DNA of 21,863 nt from NCBI GenBank assembly GCA_964518135.1, contig CAZFEY010000009.1, positions 1 to 21,863 of the forward strand. The letters run 5' to 3'. Every line of letters starts with the position of its first letter. Position 1 is the stretch's first letter. This document shows, in pieces, positions 7,224-14,542 of this stretch. The translations under genes and the position numbers were made by a program. The stretch is from 2-12-FULL-40-12 sp964518135 (lineage in GTDB: Bacteria; Patescibacteriota; Minisyncoccia; Minisyncoccales; 2-12-FULL-40-12). A model generated the notes under the pieces. The model did not search any database. It saw only the letters and a list, made by a program, of their open reading frames with translations, and was not told the DNA's origin.

Positions 7224-7246
7224 TAAATTAAGATTTTTAATAGAGG

Positions 7247-7303
7247 GGTTTGAGTTTCGTCCTCGTCAGGAATTTTTGCCCGCCCGAGCGAAAATTCTCA
7301 AAA
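7247..7303 (+). repeat. GC-rich hairpin repeat, copy B
   Basis: GGTTTGAGTTTC (7247-7258) then CCTCG and a strong stem GAATTTTTGC (7270-7279) / GCGAAAATTC (7288-7297), 10 bp with one G-U pair and an 8-nt GC loop. Related to copy A. It begins 24 bp after the membrane-protein stop codon and could also help end that transcript. Confidence 0.65.
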
Positions 7304-7457
7304 TTCAGCGTCCGGATTTTCTTTGAAAAAAGTTCGGATTTCGTTCAAGACAGACAGCCACATTGTATGAATCGGAAAGGTTGCCTCGCGGCTTCGCCGA
7401 TTGGCGGGTTGGCGACCTGCCCCGTTGGAAACTCTGTTTTCGTTCAGGTTTTTTTAG
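7304..7457 (+). repeat. second GC-rich palindromic segment
   Basis: Non-coding. It contains CGGC-TTC-GCCG (7389-7399) inside GCCTCGCGGCTTCGCCG, then GGCGGG (7403-7408) / CCTGCC (7416-7421). A block ACAGCCACATTGTA resembles ACAGCCAAGTTGTA just before copy A. CGGATTT also occurs twice (7313 and 7337 areas). It looks like accumulated repeat-element debris rather than a gene. Confidence 0.4.
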
Positions 7458-7463
7458 TATTAT
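7458..7463 (+). promoter_or_regulatory. T-tract / -10 promoter, near-leaderless start
   Basis: T7-AG then TATTAT (7458-7463), only 6 nt before ATG 7470. No good -35. The same T-tract-AG-TAT(A/T)AT layout precedes the histidine kinase gene. Confidence 0.5.
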
Positions 7464-7469
7464 AGAAAT

Positions 7470-7670
7470 ATGATTATTCTTTTATTCGGGAAGCCATTAG
7501 TATTTTGGGCGGGTATTCTAGCCTTATTGAGTTTCTCTTTCCAGATTTATTCTGGTATGAAAATGACAAAAGGTCATCCAAAGTTTTTCAAATACCATAA
7601 ATTAAACGCCATTATTCTTAGTTTTATAGTAGTTATTCATTTGGTTCTTGGTTTAATCTTGTATCTTTAA
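7470..7670 (+). CDS. small two-helix membrane protein
   Basis: 66 aa with two hydrophobic segments (about residues 8-27 and 46-65) joined by a basic loop (KMTKGHPKFFKYHKLNA). His residues at the loop and in the second helix (GHPKFFKYH and VVIHLVLG) resemble metal- or heme-ligating positions in cytochrome-b-like small proteins, but heme use in such a host would be surprising, so this is only a resemblance. It is separated by 12 bp from the copper-protein gene and is probably co-transcribed with it; a role in copper handling or membrane electron transfer is inferred. Confidence 0.65.
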   Translation: MIILLFGKPLVFWAGILALLSFSFQIYSGMKMTKGHPKFFKYHKLNAIILSFIVVIHLVLGLILYL

Positions 7671-7682
7671 TTCAACAAATTT

Positions 7683-8096
7683 ATGAATAAAAAAATATTA
7701 ATTGTTCTAATCATAGCAATAATCATAATTGGTGGCGCATTTTTCTTTCTGCAACAGCCCAAATATGAACAAAATACCGGATCAGACCTACCCCAGATTC
7801 CCGATAACTCTTCTTCGTCTCAACCCCTAACCGAAGAAGAGGACATTATTCCAAATACTTATAGCATTGCGATGGAGAATTTCTTATTTAAACCCGCCGA
7901 GATAACCATAAAAAAAGGGGATACTATTACTTGGACTAATCAAGATTCAGCGCCTCATGATATTTCAGGAGATACTTTTCAGAGCAATCCACTGGTCAAG
8001 GGACAAAGTTTTAGCTTCGCTTTCGACTCTGTCGGCACGTTTAATTATATCTGCGGTATTCATCCTTCAATGAAAGGAAAGATTATTGTTCAATAA
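7683..8096 (+). CDS. membrane-anchored cupredoxin (plastocyanin-like)
   Basis: 137 aa. An N-terminal hydrophobic anchor (residues 4-23, no clear signal-peptidase site and no lipobox) is followed by a Ser/Pro/Glu-rich linker (about 28-58) and a blue-copper domain to the end. Type-1 copper ligands are visible: His92 (APHDI), Cys124, His127 and Met130 (C-G-I-H-P-S-M). The MENFLFKPAEITIKKGDTI opening is typical of the plastocyanin/azurin-like family found in archaea and CPR. It is presumably an outside-facing electron carrier or copper binder; the partner is unknown. No Shine-Dalgarno. Confidence 0.9.
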   Translation: MNKKILIVLIIAIIIIGGAFFFLQQPKYEQNTGSDLPQIPDNSSSSQPLTEEEDIIPNTYSIAMENFLFKPAEITIKKGDTITWTNQDSAPHDISGDTFQSNPLVKGQSFSFAFDSVGTFNYICGIHPSMKGKIIVQ

Positions 8097-8110
8097 ATCA
8101 TCCGGTGAAT

Positions 8111-8126
8111 TTTTCAATAGCATAAT
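8111..8126 (+). promoter_or_regulatory. T-tract / -10 promoter
   Basis: TTTTCAATAG then CATAAT (8121-8126, 5 of 6), 23 nt before ATG 8150. Same layout as at 7458 and 11580. Confidence 0.4.
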
Positions 8127-8149
8127 TTAAAGTAGCTCACTTCTTCAAG

Positions 8150-9307
8150 ATGAATAGAAATATTTTACTGGTCATTCTGGTAATAATAATCATAATTAGC
8201 TTGGGTGTTTTGGGCTATATTTTTCTTACGCCAGAATGTCCCGAGTCCTGTGATGATGGGAATAGTTGTACAAAAGACACATGTTCAAAAGAAACAGGGT
8301 ATAAATGTAAGGCAATAGCCATTCCTAATTGCTGCGGGAATAAAATCTGCGAATTAGATGAAAATTACGGAAATTGTCCGTCAGATTGTTCGAATTGCGA
8401 CGACAATAATAGTTGCACGAAAGATTCATACGATTATCATCAGCAAAAATGCGTTAATGCTCCAATTCTCGATGTTGTCTGTTGCGGTAATACGGTTTGC
8501 GAAGTGGGAGAGATATACGAAACCTGCTCTCGAGATTGTCCAAGCTGCGATGACAACAACCAATGCACAAAGGATAGTTATGATTATCATGATAAAAAAT
8601 GTCTTCACGAGGTAAAAATTCCTTGTTGTGGTAATAATCTATGCGATAAAGGCGTTGAAACACGATCAAATTGTTCTGCTGATTGTCCGAGCTGTGATGA
8701 TAATAATCGGTTAACCAGCGACAGTTTTAATTATGCGACTCAAAAATGCGTCAATACCGTGACTCATTATTTTATTGAAGATTTTGAAAGCGGTACTCAA
8801 AGCTGGAGTTTTGGCGGAGAGGGAGGAACCTGGTCTACGACCAAAGAAGGTTCCAATACGGTTCTAAGAGGAGTAGGCCATAATTGGGCAGATCTTCAAG
8901 AAAAGGAATGGAGCGATTATATTTTTAAAGCCAAATTCAAAATTATCAAAGGATTTATTCATTTTAATTATCGTGTGAAACAAGAAGGAGGGAATCCAAC
9001 TAGATATTTTATCGGTTTGGGCAGTGGGCATGTCAACATATCTAAACAAATCAGGGAAAACTTCTATTCCGACTTGGCTCGAGCTGATAATGTAAACTTA
9101 AGTAGCGGTTGGCACATTATGGAAATAAGGGGTTATGGAAATACTCTCAATGTTTTGGTCGATGGAGTGCTTTTGATAAAATACACAGACAAGACAAGTC
9201 CCGTGCTTTCTGGCGGTATAACGCTTGAAACCCACGACGATTCAGAATATTGGATAGATGATGTCGAAATTAAAGTCATTACCGCGCAGGATATAATTCA
9301 TCCTTGA
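8150..9307 (+). CDS. anchored Cys-rich / LamG-like surface protein
   Basis: 385 aa. The N-terminal hydrophobic segment (5-26) acts as a signal anchor. Residues ~30-205 hold three to four repeats, each with C-x-x-C-D-D-[G/N]-N-x-C-T-K-D followed by C-C-G-N-x-x-C-[E/D]...C...D-C, rich in paired Cys and Asp (disulfide and/or calcium bound). The last copy is degenerate: NNRLTSDSFNYATQKC has lost the first Cys-Thr. Residues ~210-378 look like a LamG/concanavalin-type beta sandwich (FIEDFESGTQSWSF, GWHIMEIRGYGNTLNVLVDG, YWIDDVEIK), a carbohydrate- or protein-binding fold. Likely a surface adhesin or sugar binder. Confidence 0.75.
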   Translation: MNRNILLVILVIIIIISLGVLGYIFLTPECPESCDDGNSCTKDTCSKETGYKCKAIAIPNCCGNKICELDENYGNCPSDCSNCDDNNSCTKDSYDYHQQKCVNAPILDVVCCGNTVCEVGEIYETCSRDCPSCDDNNQCTKDSYDYHDKKCLHEVKIPCCGNNLCDKGVETRSNCSADCPSCDDNNRLTSDSFNYATQKCVNTVTHYFIEDFESGTQSWSFGGEGGTWSTTKEGSNTVLRGVGHNWADLQEKEWSDYIFKAKFKIIKGFIHFNYRVKQEGGNPTRYFIGLGSGHVNISKQIRENFYSDLARADNVNLSSGWHIMEIRGYGNTLNVLVDGVLLIKYTDKTSPVLSGGITLETHDDSEYWIDDVEIKVITAQDIIHP

Positions 9308-9318
9308 TCCAATAACGC

Positions 9319-9915
9319 ATGGAATACTCCCGGGAAAAATTTCTCGAAGCTGTTAAATCGCAGCTGGAACAGAATATTGTTAATCATTCTCTTGCTCTAG
9401 GGGCTTGTATGGGAGGTGTTTATGACTACTTGCAATCTCTAAAACAATTAGATGCTAATGAATTACCAAAAGAGGATTGGCTATTGGCAGGCCTTATTCA
9501 CGATATTGATTTTGGAGGAGAGTTTAAAGAACAGCATCCTCATAAAACCCTAGAAGCATTGACTAAGTATGGTTTAGAGATTTCTGAAGATCTGCATCAG
9601 CTAATATTGGCTCATGCCGCAAGTCATACCGATGTTCAACCGAAAACAAAGGCACAATGGGCAATTTTCTGTGCAGACAGCTTAACGGGGTTAATAACGG
9701 CCGTTGCTTACGTGTATCCGTCGAGAAAGCTGGAGGACGTAAAATTGTCATCGGTTATGAAAAGATTTCTCAAAGAACCAAAATTTGCAGCAGGTACTCG
9801 CCGTGAAGAGGTAGCTATGTGTAGTAATCCCGACGGACTCAACATCCCGTTAGAGAAATTCATAGAAATTTGCCTTTTATCAATGCAGAGAATTGCTTCC
9901 GATATAGGGTTATAA
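9319..9915 (+). CDS. HD-domain phosphohydrolase
   Basis: 198 aa, soluble. HD-superfamily metal ligands: His23 (VNHSLA), His61-Asp62 (LIHDIDF), His99/His103 (ILAHAASH) and Asp120 (FCADSLTGLI). The pattern of an HD domain with a GLIHDI-D motif and ADSLTGL near the end matches the small HDIG-type hydrolases common in CPR and clostridia, with predicted activity on nucleotides or RNA 3' ends; the substrate is not known. The gene follows the surface-protein gene by 11 bp. No Shine-Dalgarno. Confidence 0.8.
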   Translation: MEYSREKFLEAVKSQLEQNIVNHSLALGACMGGVYDYLQSLKQLDANELPKEDWLLAGLIHDIDFGGEFKEQHPHKTLEALTKYGLEISEDLHQLILAHAASHTDVQPKTKAQWAIFCADSLTGLITAVAYVYPSRKLEDVKLSSVMKRFLKEPKFAAGTRREEVAMCSNPDGLNIPLEKFIEICLLSMQRIASDIGL

Positions 9916-9935
9916 GGGAAAGAATCTAATCAAAA

Positions 9936-9969
9936 TTGTAAAGATTTTCTATTTTTGATAGTATATTAT
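9936..9969 (+). promoter_or_regulatory. promoter of EF-Tu-domain-2-like gene
   Basis: TTGTAA (9936-9941), 17-nt spacer, TAGTAT (9959-9964), or the overlapping TATTAT at 9964-9969 behind a T-tract. Leader of ~40 nt with AGGAGG ahead of ATG 10015. Confidence 0.4.
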
Positions 9970-10014
9970 ATGTTCTTTTTTTTAAATATCACAGCACAGC
10001 TTTAGGAGGCTGCC

Positions 10015-10320
10015 ATGTGTGACGATAATCTTGTGGGACCCAATGGCTCCATACCCGTGGGGAATGTTATTAAATATTTCCCGAATATTGGAGTTATTGG
10101 TGTCGAGATTCTTCCCGGTAGAATGTTGGAACTGGGAGACGAGATCGTTTTTGTTCGTAAGGATACTGACGATTGGGGCTCGCCGATCAAAATCACTTCC
10201 ATGGAGGTGAATCGTCAAAAGGTTACCTTTGCCGGAGAAGGTGATCTCGTCGGAATTCTCGTTGGTGCGCCGATATCAAGGAAAGAAACAATTTTTCTGA
10301 TTCCCAAGAAAAAGAACTGA
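10015..10320 (+). CDS. EF-Tu domain-2-like small beta-barrel protein
   Basis: 101 aa. The text follows the domain-2 pattern of translational GTPases: VGNVIKYFPNIGVIGVEI...LELGDEI, then IKITSMEVNRQKV and AGEGDLVGILV, corresponding to the G-x-V...GD-x-I...V-x-S-[M/I]...V..A..GD-x-VG-[I/L] series in EF-Tu, SelB and IF2 barrels. There is no GTPase domain. Stand-alone barrels of this sort are annotated in CPR and some archaea as translation elongation factor-like proteins; their job is unknown. Strong Shine-Dalgarno TTTAGGAGG ahead of the ATG, unlike most genes here, and a good terminator after the gene, so it is probably a highly expressed single-gene unit. Confidence 0.7.
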   Translation: MCDDNLVGPNGSIPVGNVIKYFPNIGVIGVEILPGRMLELGDEIVFVRKDTDDWGSPIKITSMEVNRQKVTFAGEGDLVGILVGAPISRKETIFLIPKKKN

Positions 10321-10352
10321 TCGTCTTACTTGAGTGGCGCGATATGTCTGTT

Positions 10353-10384
10353 ATGCTCCATCGTGGTGGTGGAGCATTTTTATT
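10353..10384 (+). terminator. Rho-independent terminator
   Basis: ATGCTCCA (10353-10360) / TGGAGCAT (10370-10377), loop TCGTGGTGG, then TTTTTATTT. Ends the EF-Tu-like gene. Confidence 0.85.
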
Positions 10385-10411
10385 TGATATAATCATGTAG
10401 AGATACAGAAA

Positions 10412-10477
10412 ATGGACCAAAAACAGCTTGGAAAATTAACATCATTTTTGCTTGAAATTGGGATTCTTCAGTGTTGA
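10412..10477 (+). pseudogene. 21-codon fragment like the start of an HD hydrolase
   Basis: ATG 10412 reads MDQKQLGKLTSFLLEIGILQC then TGA. The block FLLEIGIL resembles the first helix of YfbR-like 5'-deoxynucleotidase HD proteins, which usually continue with KR-x-PR-x-GW; here it stops, and other frames give no continuation. A TATAAT lies at 10388-10393. A decayed gene start or a short leader peptide for the downstream attenuator-like region; chance is possible. Confidence 0.3.
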
Positions 10478-10587
10478 CAGGGTCGTTTGCTTTTGGTATC
10501 AATGGAGAAATGTGTACGAAATTTCCAAGCCCATACCTAATTATTAAGTGTGATTCGTTTCCAACCCCTTCGGGGGCTGTTTTTTTA
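10474..10587 (+). ncRNA. short transcript with own promoter and terminator; possible attenuator
   Basis: Exact -35 TTGACA (10474-10479), 17-nt spacer ending in TGG, -10 TATCAA (10497-10502); start near 10509. About 80 nt later a TTCG tetraloop hairpin CCCC-TTCG-GGGG (10565-10576) with T7 ends it. Upstream AGCCC (10528-10532) can pair with GGGCT (10574-10578), which would break the terminator stem, as in attenuation. It precedes the AsnRS-like gene by ~60 nt. An independent small RNA is equally possible. The 10321-10645 gap otherwise holds no gene. Confidence 0.4.
10563..10587 (+). terminator. TTCG-loop terminator
   Basis: CCCC (10565-10568), TTCG loop, GGGG (10573-10576), then CTG and T7. 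Ends the small transcript and would control read-through into the 10646 gene. Confidence 0.75.
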
Positions 10588-10645
10588 TATAAAAGGTCGA
10601 ACACGAAATTAAAAAATAAAATTGAAAAACGAAAAAGAATAGAAT

Positions 10646-11482
10646 ATGAATCAAGCAGTAGAACTTATTGAGCCAAAAGATTATGATTTTGCAATTAGCC
10701 GTATGAGAGAATTTTTTCGCAACAAAGGATTTGTAGAAACTCCGACCCAGCATCGCTTGAGTATTCTGGCTGCCTGTGAAGACCCCTTAACCATTGCTAC
10801 TTTTAATTACGCCGGTAGTTTATGGCCATTACCGCAAACCGGTCAGATGTGGTTGGAATGGGAGCTTCTTAATAACCCTGATTCTCTTGGCTATTACTGC
10901 ATTACTACTAGTTTTCGAAATGAAGCTAATCCTATTCCGGGGAGACACAATCTTGTTTTCCCAATGTTTGAATTCGAAACTAAGGGTGGCATAGAAGAAC
11001 TGCGAAAGCTAGAAAGGGAATTGCTGGTTTTCTTGGGTTTTGGCGATCCGGGGCTATTTAAAAGTATGGAATACGACGAATTGGCCAATCGGTACGGAAC
11101 AAAGGAATTGGAAGCTGAACACGAAAAAAGAATGATGGAAGAGTATGGCCCCGTTGTATTTTTGGAAAATTTTCCACAGCATACTTCTCCGTTTTGGAAT
11201 ATGAGAAGAGACGGTGATCATTCCAGGAAAATTGACGTAATTCTGTACGGCATAGAAACCATTGGTTCGGCCGAGCGTAGCAACAACCCAGATGAAATGC
11301 GAGAGGAGTTTCATACCATAAGCAATGGAATGTATGCTAATACGCTTTTTGCCCAATTCGGACAAAAGAGGGTGCATGAAGAGCTGGAAAAATTCCTGTC
11401 TTTGGAAATGTTTCCCCGTTATGGCGGTGGGATTGGTGTTACTCGTATGATCCGGGCAATGAAAATGGCAGGAATAATGTAG
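10646..11482 (+). CDS. class II tRNA-synthetase paralogue (AsnRS/asparagine synthetase-like)
   Basis: 278 aa, matching only the catalytic core of class II D/N/K tRNA synthetases. Motif 2 is TTSFRNEANPIPGRHNLVFPMFEFE in outline (Phe90-Arg91...Glu93, Arg100-His101...Phe110-Glu111); motif 3 is GGGIGVTRMI (Arg267). The N-terminal OB-fold anticodon-binding domain is absent. Stand-alone AsnRS-like cores of nearly this length are known in archaea (Pyrococcus AS-AR), where they make asparagine from aspartate without tRNA. By analogy this may be an asparagine synthetase; a tRNA- or protein-modifying activity as in EpmA/GenX is an alternative. A possible attenuator precedes it. Confidence 0.75.
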   Translation: MNQAVELIEPKDYDFAISRMREFFRNKGFVETPTQHRLSILAACEDPLTIATFNYAGSLWPLPQTGQMWLEWELLNNPDSLGYYCITTSFRNEANPIPGRHNLVFPMFEFETKGGIEELRKLERELLVFLGFGDPGLFKSMEYDELANRYGTKELEAEHEKRMMEEYGPVVFLENFPQHTSPFWNMRRDGDHSRKIDVILYGIETIGSAERSNNPDEMREEFHTISNGMYANTLFAQFGQKRVHEELEKFLSLEMFPRYGGGIGVTRMIRAMKMAGIM

Positions 11483-11570
11483 TTCGCTCCGTCGTACTAT
11501 CACTGCTTTTATTATCAAACCCATTATTGAGGGCGTGTTATGATTTTTTAACAAATTCGCCCACCTAGCG

Positions 11571-11585
11571 ATTTTTTAGTATAAT
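11571..11585 (+). promoter_or_regulatory. T-tract / TATAAT promoter of the HK operon
   Basis: ATTTTTTAG then TATAAT (11580-11585, exact), ATG 11607. No -35. Likely drives the four genes to 16303. Confidence 0.55.
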
Positions 11586-11606
11586 AATATTATATTTTGA
11601 TCCAAT

Positions 11607-12743
11607 ATGAGATCGTCACATCATACAAAACAAAAACCCAAAGACGGTTTTAAGGATTCTGTCAAAGACCTTCAAAAATTTAAATTAGCAGTTGATAACG
11701 CATACGACCACATTATTATGACAGATACCGAAGGTATCGTGCTTTATGCAAATAAGGCTGCCGAAAAAATAACCGGATTTTCGAAGGCAGAGATTATTGG
11801 CACAAAGGCAGGCGCATTATGGGGTGGATTAATGGATAAATCGTTTTACAAAAAACTTTGGAGAACCATCAAAATCAATAAAAAAAGCTTCTCGGGTGAA
11901 ATTAGAAACCGAAGGAAAAATGGGGAGGAATATATTGCGTTATCATCTATTGCGCCGGTTCTGGATAAAAATGGAAACGTAGAATTTTTTGTTGGTATCG
12001 AGAGGGATATTACAAGAGAAAAAATGGCAGAAAAAGCCAAGAACGAGTTTGTGTCAATTGCCTCTCATCAGCTTCGTACCCCTGTAACAAGTATTCAGTG
12101 GTTGATTGAATTAATCCTTAAAAAAGAAAAATTAAGCAAAAAAGGAAGAGAATATCTTAAAGATGCTTACATAGCTACTAGTCGTCTTTCCGGATTAGTA
12201 GACACATTATTGAATTTATCTAGGATTGAAAGTGGTAGTGTTAGCTTGGTGTCGGAACCGATAGAGCTGGTAAAATTTATCAGCAGAATGGTTAAAGAAA
12301 CGGAAATGATGGGAGCTAAGAAAAAGATAAAATTTACTTTTAAAGATTATCCGAAAGAACTTAATATAAAAAGCGATTTCTATGCTTTGAGTAATATTTT
12401 CCAGACCATTCTGACGAATACCGTTGAATACACCCCAGATAAAGGAAGGGTTTCTATAGTCCTAGAAAAACGAAAAAATACGTTTTTTTGCTCTATTTCA
12501 GATACAGGAATAGGAATACCTAAGGAAGATCAGGCAAGGATTTTTGGTCAGTTTGTAAGGGGTGGCAACGCGCATTTGCAAAAATCCGCTGGCGTTGGAA
12601 TAGGTCTATATGTGGCTAAACAGGCAACGGAATTGCTTGGTGGTAAGATTTGGTTTGAATCTATAGAGGGCAAGGGCACTACTTTTTACATTGAACTTCC
12701 ATTAAAATCAAGGTCTGTGAAGGGTGAAAAACAACTCACCTGA
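11607..12743 (+). CDS. soluble PAS-domain sensor histidine kinase
   Basis: 378 aa, no membrane segment, so a cytoplasmic sensor. PAS domain at ~24-135 (LAVDNAYDHIIMTDTEG..., ending in a PAC-type FFVGIERDITREK). HisKA with phospho-accepting His154 (FVSIASHQLRTPVTS). ATPase domain: N box Asn271 (LTNTVEYTP), G1 DTGIGIP (Asp299) and G2 GVGIGLYVAKQ (about 329-339), with FESIEGKGTTFYIELP at the end. All catalytic residues are present. The response-regulator gene starts 25 bp after the stop. The PAS ligand is unknown. Confidence 0.93.
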   Translation: MRSSHHTKQKPKDGFKDSVKDLQKFKLAVDNAYDHIIMTDTEGIVLYANKAAEKITGFSKAEIIGTKAGALWGGLMDKSFYKKLWRTIKINKKSFSGEIRNRRKNGEEYIALSSIAPVLDKNGNVEFFVGIERDITREKMAEKAKNEFVSIASHQLRTPVTSIQWLIELILKKEKLSKKGREYLKDAYIATSRLSGLVDTLLNLSRIESGSVSLVSEPIELVKFISRMVKETEMMGAKKKIKFTFKDYPKELNIKSDFYALSNIFQTILTNTVEYTPDKGRVSIVLEKRKNTFFCSISDTGIGIPKEDQARIFGQFVRGGNAHLQKSAGVGIGLYVAKQATELLGGKIWFESIEGKGTTFYIELPLKSRSVKGEKQLT

Positions 12744-12768
12744 AACAAATAATAAATAATGCAACAAT

Positions 12769-13164
12769 ATGAATAATCAAAAGATTCTTTTAGTAGAAGA
12801 TGATGAGATTTTGGGAAAGGTAATGAGCGAAGAATTGAAAGAGGCTGGTTTTGAAGTCAAATGGGTTTTAGATGGTGAGCTGGGAGTGAAGGCCGCCCAA
12901 TCTGGTCGCCCGGATTTAATCTTACTCGATCTGATGCTTCCCAAAAAACATGGATTTGATGTTTTATCAGAAATAAAATCCTCTCCGGCAACTAGTAGTA
13001 TCCCGGTTATTATTATAACTATGATGGGTCAAGATGACGACATTAAAAAGGGTATTCAATTGGGAGCTGTAGACTATATCGTGAAGTCCCAGCACGCAAT
13101 CGCAGAAATAGTTGAAAAAATCAAGAACTTTTTCGCAAAAGAACAACATCCAACAGGGCAATAA
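12769..13164 (+). CDS. single-domain response regulator
   Basis: 131 aa, a receiver domain only. Acidic pocket Glu10-Asp11-Asp12, phospho-acceptor Asp54 (LILLDLMLP), Thr84 (IIITMMG) and Lys106 (DYIVKSQ). No DNA-binding output domain, so signalling is by protein contact, as for CheY or Spo0F, or through an unlinked partner. It follows the kinase and lies 12 bp before the dockerin gene. No Shine-Dalgarno. Confidence 0.93.
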   Translation: MNNQKILLVEDDEILGKVMSEELKEAGFEVKWVLDGELGVKAAQSGRPDLILLDLMLPKKHGFDVLSEIKSSPATSSIPVIIITMMGQDDDIKKGIQLGAVDYIVKSQHAIAEIVEKIKNFFAKEQHPTGQ

Positions 13165-13176
13165 TATATTAACCCA

Positions 13177-14529
13177 ATGAGATTTTCGAAAGTTTTTTTA
13201 ACCTTTTTAATAATAGGTATATTATTTTATGATATCGTCTTGGCTGATACGACCGCTGTTTTACGGCCAATTGCTGATGGAAATAACGATAGTGCTGATT
13301 GGAGTAATGCGGCGGGAACAGCGTGCAATGCCACTAATTGCTATTTTGAAATAAATGAGTCTTCTGGTGGTAGTTGTGCTAATAGCGATGGCGATGTTTC
13401 TTATATTGTTGGCCAAGCAAACGGCGCTAATCAAACGTTTGATCTGGATATTTCTAGCATACCCAATAATGCAACCATATCTGGAATCAATATAGCGGTG
13501 TGTGGTAAAAGACAAGCACCACCGGCCAATCAAGCAAATAATTTTCAAACCAGAGTATGCGTTGATGGTTCTTGTAATAACTCGGGAATCGATATTGCAA
13601 CTCAAGCAGGTTATACAGAAAATACGCAGTCTTTTTCGGGTTTGAATATTGTCAAATCGACAGAGTCTGATATTGAAATAGGGATTTCTATTACTGGTAC
13701 TAGCAACAAGAATATTCGTATTAGTCAGATTTCAGCAGTTGTTACTTTCAATTCCGAGGCTGCTACCGGAGGCAGAGCGCGTTCACCAGAGAGAAGAGTG
13801 CTTTTTTATGGTCAAGCATATCCAGAGAGTAATATAGAAATTTTAAGAAGAGACAAGCGCGATCTGGCAGGTACGTACGAGCCATTCCCTTTGGCTAGAT
13901 ACGAAGTTATTAGCGATGGCACTTTTTATATAGAGCCCGCCGAGCTGTTATTAGAAGAGTACATTTTTATCTTAAAAGCCCAAGACAAAGACGGTAGAAA
14001 GTCCGACCTTATGGCTTTTGACGTTGACTTACGAGTCGCGTCATTCGTTGAAATAAAAGATTTTCTCGTACCTCCAACAATAGCTTTTAAAAACGCGTCC
14101 ATAACAAAAGGTAAGAATTTAGTTGTTTTAGGGTTTGCAGCTCCGAAAAATAAAATAGAAGTCATTATAGATAATAACGATATTCGTTCGGTTGAGTCTG
14201 ACGAATATGGCTTTTGGTCTCTAGTTATTGATACTGAAAACATAGTGCCAGGAATTCATAATTTAAAGGTAAGGCAATTTGCCTCTTTACCATCGACCAA
14301 AGAAAGCTCATTTTCTTCTTTGAAAACTTTTAAGATTTCTACGTTAGAACTCCCAGAAGCCGATTTTAATGGAGATGATAGAATTAATATTACTGATTGG
14401 AGCATTTTTCTTTCCAGATGGATTAATGAAGAAATAAATTCAAGATCTACACTTGACCTTAATAATGATGACGAAATTAATATTTTTGATTTTAGCATTT
14501 TTCTTAATAAGTTAAGAGTTAATTTTTAA
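13177..14529 (+). CDS. secreted dockerin-domain protein
   Basis: 450 aa. Signal peptide ~1-23 (MRFSKVFLTFLIIGILFYDIVLA). Residues ~25-192 form a beta-rich jelly-roll-like domain with four to six Cys; ~200-390 hold Ig-like or Big-like beta domains (FYGQAYPESNIEILRR..., then VVLGFAAPKNKIEVIID...). The last ~56 residues are a type I dockerin: two calcium-loop repeats, ADFNGDDRINITDWSIFL and LDLNNDDEINIFDFSIFL, each D-x-N-x-D-x-x-I-N. Dockerins bind cohesins, and the next gene encodes a cohesin. No catalytic domain is recognised, so this is not an obvious cellulosome enzyme. Confidence 0.88.
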   Translation: MRFSKVFLTFLIIGILFYDIVLADTTAVLRPIADGNNDSADWSNAAGTACNATNCYFEINESSGGSCANSDGDVSYIVGQANGANQTFDLDISSIPNNATISGINIAVCGKRQAPPANQANNFQTRVCVDGSCNNSGIDIATQAGYTENTQSFSGLNIVKSTESDIEIGISITGTSNKNIRISQISAVVTFNSEAATGGRARSPERRVLFYGQAYPESNIEILRRDKRDLAGTYEPFPLARYEVISDGTFYIEPAELLLEEYIFILKAQDKDGRKSDLMAFDVDLRVASFVEIKDFLVPPTIAFKNASITKGKNLVVLGFAAPKNKIEVIIDNNDIRSVESDEYGFWSLVIDTENIVPGIHNLKVRQFASLPSTKESSFSSLKTFKISTLELPEADFNGDDRINITDWSIFLSRWINEEINSRSTLDLNNDDEINIFDFSIFLNKLRVNF

Positions 14530-14542
14530 TAGAAAAATAAAT

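Noticed and set aside
7129..7465. Two plus-strand frames over the end of the membrane gene and the GC-rich repeats
   Set aside because: Composed of the repeat elements and antisense-like low-complexity text, with no ribosome site.
10471..10671. 66-codon frame over the small-transcript region
   Set aside because: Encodes the terminator hairpin and overlaps the next gene's start out of frame; no family resemblance.
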